A stretch of 64,000 nt of DNA from Lichenicola cladoniae. Lineage in GTDB: Bacteria; Pseudomonadota; Alphaproteobacteria; Acetobacterales; Acetobacteraceae. Positions within the stretch are counted from its first letter, which is position 1. Each line of letters starts with the position of its first letter. Below are positions 31,706 through 42,529 of the stretch, piece by piece. The stretch is taken from NCBI RefSeq assembly GCF_013201075.1, contig NZ_CP053708.1, forward strand, positions 2,361,501-2,425,500, given 5' to 3'. The translations under genes and the position numbers were made by a program. The notes below the pieces were generated by a model. The model ran no database searches. It had not been told where the DNA came from and worked only from the letters and a program-made list of their open reading frames with translations.

Positions 31706-32446
31706 TCAATGCCCTCCGAGCAGCAGGATCTCGCCGGTATCGATCCGCTGCTCGCAGCCGGCGACATCCAGCAGCAACGCCCCATCGGTGCTGAGGCCTG
31801 CGAACGATCCCGCTCTCTGCTCCCCACGGTCCCGGACTGCAAGCGGGGTTCCGATCGGATGAGCCCGGTCCAGCCAATCGGACCGGATGGCGGCGAAGCC
31901 ATGGGTCGAGCCACGTTCGATCCACTCGTCCAGTCCGACCAGCAGTCGCGCTGCGACCTCTCGTGCCGACGGCGGCGGCCCGAGTTCCGCCATGCAGGCG
32001 GCCACCCTGTCCGGCAGCTCAGGTGCGGATAGCAGATTGGCGCCAAAGCCTATGACGAGCCAGTCATGGCCGTCATTCGCGCCGCGTTCAATCAGGATTC
32101 CGCCCAGCTTGCAGCCATCCAGCATCAGGTCGTTCGGCCATTTCAACGACAGGCGACCATCCGGATCGTCATGGGACAATGCCTGATGCAGGGCGAGCCC
32201 CGCCAGCAGGGGCCATCGCGCCAGGAGACCGAAACCGCCCTCAGGCCGAAGCAGGACGGACATCGCCAGGTTACCCGCCGGCGGTTCGATCCACCCCCGT
32301 CCGCGGCTGCCACGCGCACGGGTCTGCTGCAGCGCCAGGATGGCAAGGCCCGCCTCTTCCCCCGCTTCCGCCCGCGCGATGCAGCTGTCCGACGTCGATG
32401 GAAGGCTGTCATGGACGACGAGGCGCCAATCGTGGCCGCCGTTCAC
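31706..32446 (-). CDS. birA: biotin--[acetyl-CoA-carboxylase] ligase
   Basis: 246 residues from a GTG start at 32446. Attaches biotin to the carboxyl carrier protein of acetyl-CoA carboxylase. The catalytic domain is seen from DSLPSTSD, through the biotin/ATP loop ARGSRGRGWIEPPAGNLAMSVLL, to LKWPNDLMLDGCKLGGIL. It has no N-terminal helix-turn-helix, so it should not be a repressor like E. coli BirA. It starts 13 bases after nuoN. This position after nuo is usual in alphaproteobacteria. Confidence 0.94.
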   Translation of the reverse strand: MNGGHDWRLVVHDSLPSTSDSCIARAEAGEEAGLAILALQQTRARGSRGRGWIEPPAGNLAMSVLLRPEGGFGLLARWPLLAGLALHQALSHDDPDGRLSLKWPNDLMLDGCKLGGILIERGANDGHDWLVIGFGANLLSAPELPDRVAACMAELGPPPSAREVAARLLVGLDEWIERGSTHGFAAIRSDWLDRAHPIGTPLAVRDRGEQRAGSFAGLSTDGALLLDVAGCEQRIDTGEILLLGGH

Positions 32447-32459
32447 GACAGGCTCGCGT

Positions 32460-33887
32460 TCACCTGAACAACACGCCGGCCGCCGCCTGTGCAGCTGTGG
32501 TCACCGGTCCCAGCACCAACAGGAACAGTGCGGTCACCAGACCCATGGCACCCGCAACGAACGAGAGCGACGGTGCCCGGCGATCGAACGCCAGGTCCGG
32601 CGCGTCGAGATACATCACCTTCACGACTCGCCAGTAGTAATAGAGGCCGACGACGCTGGTCAGGATGCCGATCACCGCCAAGGTCCACAGCCCGGACTGC
32701 ACGGCGGCGGCGAAGACCATGAGCTTGCCGAAAAACCCGGAAAGTGGCGGCACGCCGGCCATGCTGAACATGAAGACTGCGAGCAGCAACGCCAGCATCG
32801 GATCGGTTCGCGACAGCCCTGCAAGGTCGCTGATCTTGTCCAGCGGACGCCCGCGCCGGCGCATTGCCATGATGCAGGCAAAGACGCCGGTCGTCATGAA
32901 CAGGTATGTGGTGAGATACACCAATGTCCCGCGAGCACCCTCGGGTGTGCCGACCGCGACGCCGATCATCGCATAACCCATGTGGCCGATGGAGGAGTAG
33001 GCCATCAGGCGCTTGATGTTGGTCTGCGGGATCGCCGCCAGGGCACCGGTGATCATGGTGATGATCGCGACCAGTTCGACCAGAAGCTGCCACTGGTGAG
33101 CCAGGTGTCCGAACGGGCCGGCCATCACGCGAAGCAGCAGCGCGAATGCCGCAACCTTCGGAGCACCGGCCATGAACGCCGTCACCGATGTGGGAGCGCC
33201 CTGGTAGACGTCCGGGGTCCACATATGGAACGGCGCCGCGGACAGCTTGAACGCCAGCCCGACGAACACGAACACGATGCCGATAACCAGGCCGGCCGGG
33301 ACGATGCCGGTGCCGGTCAGCGCCGTCTTCAGCCCGACATACTCCATGGTGCCGGCAAAGCCGTAGACCAGCGAGATACCGTAGAGCAGCAACCCGGACG
33401 CCAGCGACCCGAGCACGAAATACTTGAGCCCCGCTTCCGCCGAGGTGAGCTCGTCGCGCGCGAAGGCGCACAGGATATAGATCGCCAGAGACTGCAGCTC
33501 GAGGCCGACATACAAGGTCATCAGGTTCTCTGACGACGCCATCATCATGGTGCCGACCGTCGCGAACAGCAGCAGCACCGGAAACTCGAACCGATCCACC
33601 TTCTGGCGCACGTTGTAGTCCAGCGACAGGACCGCGCTGAACGCACCACCCGCGAGGCTGAGGATCTTCATGAACCGGGCAAACCCGTCATTCACGAACG
33701 TCCCGCGATAACCCGCCCCTTGCGGTGCCTGGAGCACCAGCACTGCGGTCACTACGAAGGCAGCCAGCGCAAGCACGGTGCAGGAGAAGCTCGGCTCCAT
33801 CTTTTTCTGCAGCACGCCATACACCAGGATGGCGAGGCCGCAGACGGAGAGAAAGATCTCCGGAAGAGCCAGGGTCCAGTTCATCAT
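32460..33887 (-). CDS. nuoN: NADH-quinone oxidoreductase subunit N
   Basis: 475 residues from tandem ATGs at 33887/33884. Antiporter-like membrane subunit of complex I, about 14 helices, one of the proton channels. NuoN-specific blocks are clear: LYVGLELQSLAIYILCAF, GLAFKLSAAPFHMWTPDVYQGAP with its conserved lysine, and IKRLMAYSSIGHMGYAMIG. It follows nuoL after only 11 bases. In the standard order nuoM stands between these two genes; here it does not. Confidence 0.96.
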   Translation of the reverse strand: MMNWTLALPEIFLSVCGLAILVYGVLQKKMEPSFSCTVLALAAFVVTAVLVLQAPQGAGYRGTFVNDGFARFMKILSLAGGAFSAVLSLDYNVRQKVDRFEFPVLLLFATVGTMMMASSENLMTLYVGLELQSLAIYILCAFARDELTSAEAGLKYFVLGSLASGLLLYGISLVYGFAGTMEYVGLKTALTGTGIVPAGLVIGIVFVFVGLAFKLSAAPFHMWTPDVYQGAPTSVTAFMAGAPKVAAFALLLRVMAGPFGHLAHQWQLLVELVAIITMITGALAAIPQTNIKRLMAYSSIGHMGYAMIGVAVGTPEGARGTLVYLTTYLFMTTGVFACIMAMRRRGRPLDKISDLAGLSRTDPMLALLLAVFMFSMAGVPPLSGFFGKLMVFAAAVQSGLWTLAVIGILTSVVGLYYYWRVVKVMYLDAPDLAFDRRAPSLSFVAGAMGLVTALFLLVLGPVTTAAQAAAGVLFR

Positions 33888-33898
33888 GGTTTTACCGA

Positions 33899-35839
33899 TC
33901 ACCGGAAGATCAGGAAGACGGAGATCAGCGTCACCAGGCCGATCAGCATGGTGAAGGCATAGACCGCGATGGAGCCGGTCTGCAGGCGGACAAGCTGGGT
34001 AGAACCACCCGCCGTCAGCCGGGCCAGACCATTCGAGGCGCCGTCGATGACGGTCTCGTCGCCGACATGCCACAGGCCGCGGGCAAGGGCCCGATAGGGC
34101 CGGACGAAGATCGCGCCATACAGCTCGTCGAAATACCACTTGTTCAGCAGGAACAGGTACAGCGGACGGAACCGCACCGCGAGCTGAGCCGGGATCTCAG
34201 GCCGAGCCATGTAGCAGAACCACGCGGTCGCCGCACCCGCCAGCGCCGCGAGGGTCGGTATCAGCGTGACCAGGAACGGCAGCTGCTCGAGCTGCGCCAG
34301 CACGTGGTTGTCCTGGCCGGTGAAGATCGCCCCGTTCCAAAACGCACCCTGACCTGCGCCGACATAAGCCGGGTAAAGCAGCCAGCCTGCGAACACTGCA
34401 CCGAGCGACAGGAAGACCAACGGTCCGGTAATGACCGGTGGGCTCTCATGCGCATAATCCGCAAGATGCTGGTCGCGCGGTGTTCCATGGAACACCAGGA
34501 ACAGCAGCCGGCCGCTATAGAGCGCCGTAATGAAGGCAGTCACGACGCCGAGCACCCAGCCGTAAATCCCGACGCCGCCAGCTGTCCAGGCCGCATCGAT
34601 GATCGCATCCTTGGACCACCAGCCGGAAAAGGGCGGGATACCGGCAAGCGCCAACGACCCTGCCCACATCGCGACATAGGTAATCGGCAGCTTGCGCCAG
34701 AGACCGCCCATCTTGAACATGTTTTGCTCGCCGGACAGCGCATGGATCACCGATCCGGCGCTCAGGAACAGCAGCGCCTTGAAGAAGGCATGCGTCGTCA
34801 GGTGGAACATCGATGCCTGGTACGCTCCGACCCCGGCCGCGATGAACATGTAGCCCAGCTGGGAACAGGTCGAGTAAGCGATCGTCCGCTTGATGTCGGG
34901 CTGCACGAGCCCGACGGTCGCCGCAAAGAAGCAGGTGCTGGCACCGATCAGCACCACGATGAACTTGGTGACGGGCGCGAATTCCAGCAGCGGCGACATG
35001 CGGGCCAGCAGGAACACTCCCGCCGTCACCATGGTCGCGGCATGGATTAGCGCAGAAACCGGTGTCGGCCCTTCCATCGCGTCGGGAAGCCAGGTGTGCA
35101 GGAAAAGCTGCGCCGACTTGCCCATGGCGCCGATGAACAGCATCACGCCGATCACCTCGTAGGCCCGCAGGTCGCTGCCGAACAGGTGATAGACCGCGCC
35201 CGCATGCGCCGGGACCAGCGCAAAGATGTTGTCGTAGGCAACGGTGCCGAATTGCAGGAACAGGAGCGCGATCCCGACCATGAAGAACAGGTCCGCGACG
35301 CGGTTGACAACGAACGCCTTGATTGCCGCAGCATTGGCGCTCGGCCTGTCATACCAGTAGCCGATCAGCAGGTAGCTCATCAGCCCCACCCCTTCCCAGC
35401 CGAAGAACAGCTGGATCAGGTTGTCGGAACTGACCAGCATCAGCATGGCGAAGGTGAACAACGACAGGTAAGCGAAAAACCGCGAAACCGGCGTGGTCTC
35501 GTGGTTCATGTAGCCGATGCTGTAGATGTGGATCACCGTCGACACCACGGTGACCATCGCCACCATCGATGCGGACAATGCGTCGAACCTGAGCTGCCAG
35601 CTTGCATGGAATCCGCCTGCCTGGATCCAGGTCGAGATCGGTACTGCGATCGTCTGCGAGCCGGTTACGACGCCGAGCCAGAGTGCACCGATCGCGGTGA
35701 CCGAAGCGACCAGCATCAGGAGTATACTGGCGACGATCGCGGACCGTCTGCCAATCAGCCAGCCGAACAGGCCGGGGATGATGGCGCCGACCAGCGGCGC
35801 GAACACCGCGACCGCGAACAGGGGGGCAACCGATAGCAT
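33899..35839 (-). CDS. nuoL: NADH-quinone oxidoreductase subunit L
   Basis: 646 residues, normal full length. Distal antiporter-like subunit of complex I, with the long lateral helix at its C-terminus. Recognised by SVIHIYSIGYMNHE, FFGWEGVGLMSYLLIGYW, HTWLPDAMEGPTPVSALIHA and IKRTIAYSTCSQLGYMF. The C-terminus (ending in VFLIFR) looks natural, so the gene is not truncated or fused. GAAGGGCT precedes its ATG. The following gene is nuoN, not nuoM. Confidence 0.96.
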   Translation of the reverse strand: MLSVAPLFAVAVFAPLVGAIIPGLFGWLIGRRSAIVASILLMLVASVTAIGALWLGVVTGSQTIAVPISTWIQAGGFHASWQLRFDALSASMVAMVTVVSTVIHIYSIGYMNHETTPVSRFFAYLSLFTFAMLMLVSSDNLIQLFFGWEGVGLMSYLLIGYWYDRPSANAAAIKAFVVNRVADLFFMVGIALLFLQFGTVAYDNIFALVPAHAGAVYHLFGSDLRAYEVIGVMLFIGAMGKSAQLFLHTWLPDAMEGPTPVSALIHAATMVTAGVFLLARMSPLLEFAPVTKFIVVLIGASTCFFAATVGLVQPDIKRTIAYSTCSQLGYMFIAAGVGAYQASMFHLTTHAFFKALLFLSAGSVIHALSGEQNMFKMGGLWRKLPITYVAMWAGSLALAGIPPFSGWWSKDAIIDAAWTAGGVGIYGWVLGVVTAFITALYSGRLLFLVFHGTPRDQHLADYAHESPPVITGPLVFLSLGAVFAGWLLYPAYVGAGQGAFWNGAIFTGQDNHVLAQLEQLPFLVTLIPTLAALAGAATAWFCYMARPEIPAQLAVRFRPLYLFLLNKWYFDELYGAIFVRPYRALARGLWHVGDETVIDGASNGLARLTAGGSTQLVRLQTGSIAVYAFTMLIGLVTLISVFLIFR

Positions 35840-35840
35840 C

Positions 35841-36164
35841 TCAGCCCTTCATCAGTGTCACGTCCTCGACCTGGATCGAGCCACGATTGCGGAAATACAC
35901 GGTGACGATCGCAAGCCCGATCGCGGCCTCAGCAGCCGCAACCGTGAGCGAGAACAGGGTAAAGACCTGCCCGGACAGATCGCCGAGCGCCGCCGAGAAG
36001 GCCACCAGGTTGAGATTGGCGGCGAGCAGGATCAGCTCGATCGACATCATGATGATTATGATGTTCTTGCGGTTCAGGAAGATCCCGAACACGCCTAGAA
36101 CCAGCAGAATCGCACCCACCGTTAGGAAGGGTCCCAGCCCGACCGCTTGCAGCCCAGACGACAT
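35841..36164 (-). CDS. nuoK: NADH-quinone oxidoreductase subunit K
   Basis: 107 residues, three membrane helices. The second helix carries the conserved glutamate in [19 protein letters not shown] and the third another in [13 protein letters not shown]; both are needed for proton transfer. It starts 3 bases after nuoJ and is followed at once by nuoL. Confidence 0.96.
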   Translation of the reverse strand: MSSGLQAVGLGPFLTVGAILLVLGVFGIFLNRKNIIIIMMSIELILLAANLNLVAFSAALGDLSGQVFTLFSLTVAAAEAAIGLAIVTVYFRNRGSIQVEDVTLMKG

Positions 36165-36167
36165 GGC

Positions 36168-36878
36168 TCAGGCTCCGTGATGGTGGTCGGCTTGGTGGTC
36201 TTCCGGCGCTGTGCCCCTGCCATGTGCGGCAACAGCCCCGTAGCCGTCGTGCGGCCGAAGGAAGCCGCCGCTATCGCGTACCCCGTCACCGATCGACAAC
36301 GACATCATCTCGAGCGTGTCCGCTGGCGTCCGGAGATGCTGCAGCGTCACATCCTGGCGCCGGGCCGACGGCCGTTCACGCAGCGTCAGCACGATCGCCC
36401 CGATCATCGCCACCAGCAACACCAGCCCGCACGCCTGGAACAGGAACACGTAGTCCGTATAGATCAACCGGCCGAGTGCCTCGGTGTTGCTGATGGCCGG
36501 GCCCGGCCCGGACGCGACCGGATGCATCGCCGGGATGACCTTCCAGCCACCGATGGTGAACACCAGCTCCGCGAACAAGGCGACGCCGACTGCGGCACCG
36601 ACCGGCGTATAGCGCTGCAGCCCCTCGCGAAGTTGGTTGAAGTTCACGTCCAGCATCATGACGACGAACAGGAACAGCACCGCGACCGCGCCGACATAAA
36701 CGATGACCAGGATCATCGCCAGGAACTCTGCACCTGCGATCAGGAACAGCCCGGCCGCATTGAAGAACGCGAGGATCAGGAACAGCACTGCATGAACCGG
36801 ATTGCGGGCACTGACCACCATGACCCCGGATACGACCAGGATCGCGGCGAACAGGTAGAAGGCGATCTGGGTGATCAT
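36168..36878 (-). CDS. nuoJ: NADH-quinone oxidoreductase subunit J, with histidine-rich tail
   Basis: 236 residues from the ATG that overlaps the nuoI stop. Five membrane helices; the third has the conserved tyrosine-containing [20 protein letters not shown]. After the last helix a hydrophilic tail of about 60 residues follows, longer than in E. coli NuoJ (184 residues), ending in the His-rich HQADHHHGA. The tail may bind metal or contact neighbouring subunits; no function is known to me. Confidence 0.94.
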   Translation of the reverse strand: MITQIAFYLFAAILVVSGVMVVSARNPVHAVLFLILAFFNAAGLFLIAGAEFLAMILVIVYVGAVAVLFLFVVMMLDVNFNQLREGLQRYTPVGAAVGVALFAELVFTIGGWKVIPAMHPVASGPGPAISNTEALGRLIYTDYVFLFQACGLVLLVAMIGAIVLTLRERPSARRQDVTLQHLRTPADTLEMMSLSIGDGVRDSGGFLRPHDGYGAVAAHGRGTAPEDHQADHHHGA

Positions 36879-37363
36879 CGATAGGGTGCATCCTGCTCGA
36901 GACGGCGAGCGAGCACCGTCTCCCAGCGATCGCCGTTCGAGAGCAGCTTGTCCTTGTTGTACATCAGCTCCTCGCGCGTCTCGGTCGCGAACTCGTAGTT
37001 CGGTCCCTCGACGATTGCATCCACCGGACACGCCTCCTCGCAGAGGCCGCAATAGATGCACTTGGTCATGTCGATATCGTAGCGCGTGGTGCGACGCGAC
37101 CCGTCCTCTCGCGGCTCGGCCTCGATGGTGATCGCCTCGGCCGGGCAGACCGCTTCGCACAGCTTGCAGGCTATGCAGCGTTCCTCGCCGTTCGGATACC
37201 GGCGAAGCGCGTGCTCGCCCCGGAACCGCGGGCTCAGATGACCTTTCTCATAAGGATAGTTGATGGTCGCTTTCGGTTTGAACATCGCACGCAGTGTGAC
37301 GCCCATGCCGCCGAGCAGCTCCAGCATCAGGAACGAGCGCGCAGTCCGATCGAGCATGGCCAT
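36875..37363 (-). CDS. nuoI: NADH-quinone oxidoreductase subunit I
   Basis: 162 residues. Carries clusters N6a and N6b: two ferredoxin motifs, [16 protein letters not shown] and [16 protein letters not shown]. It links the peripheral arm to cluster N2. It begins with [14 protein letters not shown] and overlaps nuoH by one base (TGATG). Confidence 0.97.
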   Translation of the reverse strand: MAMLDRTARSFLMLELLGGMGVTLRAMFKPKATINYPYEKGHLSPRFRGEHALRRYPNGEERCIACKLCEAVCPAEAITIEAEPREDGSRRTTRYDIDMTKCIYCGLCEEACPVDAIVEGPNYEFATETREELMYNKDKLLSNGDRWETVLARRLEQDAPYR

Positions 37364-38397
37364 CAGCCGACACCATTATGCGGCATGCCGGGCAGCAGCC
37401 CGGTTGCCATGAGGAAACCCGCGGTCAGGATCATCCAGACCAGCGAGAACGGGAGGAACACTTTCCAGCCCAGACGCATCAACTGGTCGTAGCGATACCG
37501 CGGAAAGGTCGCACGCACCCAAACGAACATGAACAGCACGAAGCAGATCTTGAGGATCAGCCAGATCGGACCGGGCACCCAGTTGAGCGGTGCGATGTCG
37601 ATCGGCGGCAGCCAGCCGCCCAGGAACAGGATGCTGGTCATCGCCGACATCAGGATCATGTTCATGTATTCGCCGAGGAAGAACAGCCCGAATGCCAGCG
37701 AGCTATATTCCACGAAGAACCCGGCCACGAGTTCGCTCTCGCCTTCCGGCAGATCGAACGGCGCCCGGTTGGTCTCGGCCAGGGAAGAGATGAAGAAGAT
37801 CACGAACATCGGCAGCATCGGCAGTGCGAACCAGACATGGCGCTGCGCCAGCACGATGTCGTTCAGGTTGAGGCTGCCCACGATCAGCACGATCGAGACG
37901 ATCACCAGCCCGAGCGACACCTCGTAGGATACCATTTGTGCCGCCGAACGCAGGCCGCCCATGAAGGCGTATTTCGAGTTGCTGGCCCAGCCGGCGATCA
38001 GGATCCCGTACACCCCAAGCGAGGACACTCCGAGCAGATACAGGACACCGACATTGATGTTGGCGATCGCCCAGCCATTGTTGGTCGGGATCACCGCCCA
38101 AGCCATCATCGCCAGCACGAACGTCAGGAACGGTGCCAACAGATACAGCACCCGGTTGGCGCCGGACGGAATCACCGTTTCCTTAGTCAGCATCTTGATC
38201 GCGTCGGCAAAGGTCTGGAACAGCCCGAACGGCCCGACCGTGTTCGGACCTTTCCTGAGCTGCATCGCGCCGAGGACCTTGCGCTCGCCATAGACGAGAT
38301 ACGCCACCGCCATCAACAGCGGCACCAGGATCGCCAGGCACTCCAGCACGGTCAGAACGACCAGGCCGAAGATCGTATGGAACAGGAACTCGTTCAC
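37363..38397 (-). CDS. nuoH: NADH-quinone oxidoreductase subunit H
   Basis: 344 residues from a GTG at 38397 with GGAG a few bases upstream. An ATG 36 bases earlier would overlap nuoG and has no better site. Eight helices; quinone-chamber motifs [23 protein letters not shown] and [23 protein letters not shown] are complete. It anchors the Q-binding site to the membrane arm. Confidence 0.96.
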   Translation of the reverse strand: MNEFLFHTIFGLVVLTVLECLAILVPLLMAVAYLVYGERKVLGAMQLRKGPNTVGPFGLFQTFADAIKMLTKETVIPSGANRVLYLLAPFLTFVLAMMAWAVIPTNNGWAIANINVGVLYLLGVSSLGVYGILIAGWASNSKYAFMGGLRSAAQMVSYEVSLGLVIVSIVLIVGSLNLNDIVLAQRHVWFALPMLPMFVIFFISSLAETNRAPFDLPEGESELVAGFFVEYSSLAFGLFFLGEYMNMILMSAMTSILFLGGWLPPIDIAPLNWVPGPIWLILKICFVLFMFVWVRATFPRYRYDQLMRLGWKVFLPFSLVWMILTAGFLMATGLLPGMPHNGVG

Positions 38398-38401
38398 CGC
38401 C

Positions 38402-40459
38402 CTACTCCGCCGCCTGCACGACCGGATGGACATACACCCGGGAGCATTCCGCCATCGTCGGACTGGCGCGGCTTATGGCATTGGTCTGGTAGTAGTCGTG
38501 GATCACGCTGCCGAATGGCGCCGATCCGATCGCCGTCGCGTCGCCGGCCGGGCCGGCAAGTTGCACCGCGCCGAAGCGCGGCAGGCCCTGGCGCGCGAAC
38601 ACCGGATTCACCTCGGCCAGGCGCCGGCGCACGCCCTCGATATCGTCATACGGAAGCTTGTGCCCGACCACTTCGGAGAATGCCCGCAGGATACGCCAGT
38701 CCTCACGCGCTTCGCCAGGCGGGAAGATCGCCTGGAACGCGCGCTGGACGCGACCCTCGGTATTCACGTAAGTCCCTGATTTTTCGGCATAGGTAGCACC
38801 GGGCAGGATCACGTCCGCCCGGGCCGCGCCAGCATCGCCATGATGGCCCTGATAGATCACGAACGTGTCCGGCCCAATCCGGGCCGGCCCGATCTCATCT
38901 GCCCCGAGCAACCACAGAACCTCGACACCGCCGCTCATCATCCCGGCAACCGACCGGCTGCCCGACTTGGGCACGAAGCCCAGATCGAGCGCCGCCACGC
39001 GGGCCGCCGCATGATGCAGCACATTGAAACCGTGCCAGTCCGCCTTGAGCGCACCGACCTGCTCCGCCAGCGTCCAGACCGCCGCCAGCACCGCTCCGGC
39101 ATCGTCGCGGGTCAGCGCCGCCTGCCCGACCACGATCATCGGACGTTTGGCGTTTTTCAGCACCTCCGCGAACTCGATCGCCCCGTCGAGCAGACCGGCG
39201 AGCACCGATGGCCGGTCGCCCAGCATGGTCGCGTCGTAGGTGAGGTCAGGTCCTGCCGCGCCGATCACCCCGATCGGGAAGTTTCCGGCCAGCCAGCGCT
39301 TGCGGATGCGGGCATTGATGACGGGGGCCTCGAGACGCGGATTGGTGCCGATCAGCAGAAGCGCATCGGCCTCCTCGATCCCGACGATCCCGGTATTGAA
39401 CGTGTAGAACTCGCGCCTGGAGACGTCGTATTGCGCGCCATCCTGGCGGCAATCGAGGTTATTGGACCCAAGTGCCGTCATCAGGTCCTTGAGCGCCACC
39501 ATGCTTTCGGCGTCGCAAAGGTCGCCGGCGATCGCCCCGATCCGCTCGCCCTTGACGCCTTCGAGCCGCCGCGCGATCGACACGAACGCATCCTGCCAGC
39601 TTGCCGGATGCAACTTGCCATGCACCCGCACCCACGGCCGGTCCAGCCGGCGCCGCTTGAACCCGTCGAACGAGAATCGGCCCTTGTCGGCCATCCATTC
39701 CTCGTTCACCTCGTCGTTTGTCCGCGGCAGGATACGCAGGACTTCCGGTCCACGGGCATGGATCCGGATATTGACCCCCGTCGCATCCATCACGTCGATG
39801 CTGTCGGTCTTTTTGAGCTCCCACGGCCGCGCCACGAATGCGTACGGCTTCGACGTCAGCGCGCCGACCGGGCAGATGTCGATCAGGTTGCCGGACAGTT
39901 CCGACGTCAGCGCCTTCTCGACGTACGTGGTGATTTCCATGTTCTCGCCGCGCGACGTGGCACCAAGTTCCGGCACCCCCGCCACTTCGGAGGCGAACCG
40001 GATGCACCGCGTGCACTGGATGCACCGCGTCATCACGGTCTTGACCAACGGACCGAGATACTTGTCCTGCACCGCACGCTTGTTCTCGGCGTAGCGCGAA
40101 TGATCGGCACCGTACGAATAGGCCTGGTCCTGCAGGTCGCACTCGCCGCCCTGGTCGCAGATCGGGCAATCCAGAGGATGGTTGATCAGCAGGAATTCCA
40201 TGACCGCACGGCGCGCACGGCGCACGACCTCGGTATCGGTCTTGACCACCATGCCGTCGGCGACCGGGTAGCCGCACGATGCAACCGGCTTCGGCGCCTT
40301 CTCGATCTCGACCAGGCACATGCGGCAGTTGCCGGCGATCGACAGCCGCTCGTGATAGCAGAAGCGGGGGATTTCCTTGCCCGCAGCTTCGCAGGCCTGC
40401 AGCACGGACGAACCGTTCGCTACCTCGACCTGGATCCCGTCCACTGTGACCCGCGCCAT
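38402..40459 (-). CDS. nuoG: NADH-quinone oxidoreductase subunit G
   Basis: 685 residues. The N-terminal [2Fe-2S] domain has [19 protein letters not shown] with a following CGYP; the His-Cys N4/N5 region reads [19 protein letters not shown] and [11 protein letters not shown]. The rest resembles molybdopterin oxidoreductases without cofactor. The N7 cluster cysteines of the E. coli protein (908 residues) are not seen, as usual for the ~690-residue alphaproteobacterial form. It starts 5 bases after nuoF. Confidence 0.96.
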   Translation of the reverse strand: MARVTVDGIQVEVANGSSVLQACEAAGKEIPRFCYHERLSIAGNCRMCLVEIEKAPKPVASCGYPVADGMVVKTDTEVVRRARRAVMEFLLINHPLDCPICDQGGECDLQDQAYSYGADHSRYAENKRAVQDKYLGPLVKTVMTRCIQCTRCIRFASEVAGVPELGATSRGENMEITTYVEKALTSELSGNLIDICPVGALTSKPYAFVARPWELKKTDSIDVMDATGVNIRIHARGPEVLRILPRTNDEVNEEWMADKGRFSFDGFKRRRLDRPWVRVHGKLHPASWQDAFVSIARRLEGVKGERIGAIAGDLCDAESMVALKDLMTALGSNNLDCRQDGAQYDVSRREFYTFNTGIVGIEEADALLLIGTNPRLEAPVINARIRKRWLAGNFPIGVIGAAGPDLTYDATMLGDRPSVLAGLLDGAIEFAEVLKNAKRPMIVVGQAALTRDDAGAVLAAVWTLAEQVGALKADWHGFNVLHHAAARVAALDLGFVPKSGSRSVAGMMSGGVEVLWLLGADEIGPARIGPDTFVIYQGHHGDAGAARADVILPGATYAEKSGTYVNTEGRVQRAFQAIFPPGEAREDWRILRAFSEVVGHKLPYDDIEGVRRRLAEVNPVFARQGLPRFGAVQLAGPAGDATAIGSAPFGSVIHDYYQTNAISRASPTMAECSRVYVHPVVQAAE

Positions 40460-40464
40460 GGTTG

Positions 40465-41796
40465 CTACTCCGCCGCCATGGGAACAGGCAGGTTATCGGG
40501 CGTCGGCGCGAGGGTAGCCGCGCCATGTGCCATCTTGTACCACCTGATGCGCTCTTCCATCACGGGACGGAAGTGCCTGATCAGCCCCTGGATCGGCCAG
40601 GCGGCCGCATCGCCGAGCGCACAGATCGTGTGACCCTCGACCTGCCTGGTCACCTGCTCGAGCATGTCGATTTCCTCGGGCTCGGCACGACCTTCAACCA
40701 TCCGGTACATCACGCGCATCATCCAGCCGGTGCCTTCCCGGCACGGCGTGCACTGGCCGCAGCTCTCATGCTTGAAGAAGCGCGCGAACCGGGCGATCGC
40801 CCTGACGATGTCGGTGGACTGGTCCATCACGATCATGCCGGCGGTGCCGAGGCCCGATCGTTCTGCACGGAGACTGTCGAAATCCATCAGCACCGTGGCG
40901 CAGGTGGACGCAGGCAGTACCGGCACCGAACAACCGCCGGGAATGACCGCCAGCAGGTTGTCCCAGCCACCACGCACACCGCCCGCATGCCGCTCGATGA
41001 TCTCGCGCATCGGCATGCCGAGTTCTTCCTCGACCACGCATGGACGATTCACATGGCCGGACACCGACATCAGCTTGGTGCCGGCATTGTTGGGACGGCC
41101 CAGCGACGAGAACCAGCTACCGCCGCGGCGCAGGATGGTCGACGCGACAGCAATGCTCTCGACGTTGTTGACCGTCGTCGGGCAGCCGTACAAGCCCATC
41201 GCCGCCGGAAACGGCGGCTTCATGCGCGGCAGGCCCTTCTTGCCCTCGAGGCTCTCCAGCAGCGCGGTTTCCTCGCCGCAGATGTAGGCGCCTGCACCAC
41301 GGTGAATAAAGAAGTCGAAGTCCCAGCCGGAGCCGCTTGCATTCTTGCCGATCAGGCCGGCGTCGTATGCTTCGTCGATCGCGATCTGCAGATGGCTCGT
41401 CTCGTTGAAATACTCGCCGCGCACATAGATGTAGGCGGTGTGTGCTCCCATCGCGAACGAGGCGATCAGTGCGCTCTCGATCAGCTTGTGCGGTTCGTGA
41501 CGCAGGATCTCGCGATCCTTGCAGGTCCCAGGCTCGCTTTCGTCGCCGTTGATCACGAGATACGACGGGCGTCCGTCCGACACCTTCGGCATGAACGACC
41601 ATTTCAGACCGGTCGGGAACCCGGCGCCGCCACGGCCGCGCAGGTTCGACGCCTTCATCTCCGCAATGATCCCGTCACGGCCGCGCGCCAGGATAGCCGT
41701 CGTACCGTCCCAATCGCCGCGCACACGAGCGCCTGCGAGGTGCCAGTCGTTCTGGCCGTAGATGTTGGTAAAGATCCGGTCCTTGTCGCTCAGCAT
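40465..41796 (-). CDS. nuoF: NADH-quinone oxidoreductase subunit F
   Basis: 443 residues. Binds NADH and FMN and holds cluster N3. The glycine-rich site is [15 protein letters not shown]; the FMN region [20 protein letters not shown]; the cluster cysteines lie in [11 protein letters not shown] plus a later C in [11 protein letters not shown]. It lies 12 bases after nuoE. Confidence 0.97.
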   Translation of the reverse strand: MLSDKDRIFTNIYGQNDWHLAGARVRGDWDGTTAILARGRDGIIAEMKASNLRGRGGAGFPTGLKWSFMPKVSDGRPSYLVINGDESEPGTCKDREILRHEPHKLIESALIASFAMGAHTAYIYVRGEYFNETSHLQIAIDEAYDAGLIGKNASGSGWDFDFFIHRGAGAYICGEETALLESLEGKKGLPRMKPPFPAAMGLYGCPTTVNNVESIAVASTILRRGGSWFSSLGRPNNAGTKLMSVSGHVNRPCVVEEELGMPMREIIERHAGGVRGGWDNLLAVIPGGCSVPVLPASTCATVLMDFDSLRAERSGLGTAGMIVMDQSTDIVRAIARFARFFKHESCGQCTPCREGTGWMMRVMYRMVEGRAEPEEIDMLEQVTRQVEGHTICALGDAAAWPIQGLIRHFRPVMEERIRWYKMAHGAATLAPTPDNLPVPMAAE

Positions 41797-41808
41797 GATG
41801 TCCGCTCT

Positions 41809-42525
41809 TTAAACCGTTTCCGGCATGTTGCCTGGCTGGCCATCGGCAGACCGGTCACCCAGATCATCCAGCAATGTCGTACGGCCGCCAAAGGCCGCCG
41901 AATTGAAGCGATCGATGGTCGGACCGCGTTCCGGTTTCTCGCCGCGTTTTAGCGCGTCGATCAGATCGCGTGTGCGGTCGCCATCCAGATCTTCGTAGTA
42001 ATCGTCGTTGACCTGCATCATCGGTGCGTTCGCGCACGCCCCCATGCATTCGACTTCCGTCATGGTGAACAAGCCGTCCGCGCTGGTTTCCCCGAATCCG
42101 CTCACGCCGCCGGCCGTCTTGCAGGCCGCGACCACGTCGTCCGATCCGCGCAGCCAGCACGGGGTATTGGTGCAGACCTGGAGGTGGTAGCGCCCGATCG
42201 GCTTGGTGTTGAACATCAGGTAGAAGGTCGCAACCTCATAGACCCGGATCGGCGGCATCGACAGCCGGCGCGCAACCGCGTCCATGGCAACCCGTGGCAC
42301 CCAGGCGCTACCGGTCTCCCGGCCCATCTGGTTCTGGACGATATACAGCAGGGGAATCACCCCGCTTGCCTGGCGTCCCTCGGGATACCGGGCAAGGATG
42401 ACGTCAATTTCCGAATTGCTGTGTTCATCGAACGCGAAGTGCGTCGGCTGATGGCCCTCAGCCTTGCGCGGCGCGTGCCCCGGTTGACCGTGGCCGATAT
42501 TCTCGGCTGAAAAATGACCAGACAT
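41809..42525 (-). CDS. nuoE: NADH-quinone oxidoreductase subunit E
   Basis: 238 residues from the ATG at 42525. Thioredoxin-like subunit with [2Fe-2S] cluster N1a; ligands in CTNTPCWLRG and ECMGACANAP. It has an N-terminal stretch of about 25 residues rich in His/Gly (HGQPGHAPRKAEGHQPTH) and a ~45-residue hydrophilic C-terminal tail beyond the core, both longer than E. coli NuoE (166 residues). It starts 4 bases after nuoD. Confidence 0.95.
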   Translation of the reverse strand: MSGHFSAENIGHGQPGHAPRKAEGHQPTHFAFDEHSNSEIDVILARYPEGRQASGVIPLLYIVQNQMGRETGSAWVPRVAMDAVARRLSMPPIRVYEVATFYLMFNTKPIGRYHLQVCTNTPCWLRGSDDVVAACKTAGGVSGFGETSADGLFTMTEVECMGACANAPMMQVNDDYYEDLDGDRTRDLIDALKRGEKPERGPTIDRFNSAAFGGRTTLLDDLGDRSADGQPGNMPETV

Positions 42526-42529
42526 CTGA

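Noticed and set aside
33888-34139. An upstream extension of the nuoN frame as a possible nuoM remnant
   Set aside because: Its translation is Arg/Pro-rich with no membrane helix and is simply the nuoL coding sequence read in another frame.
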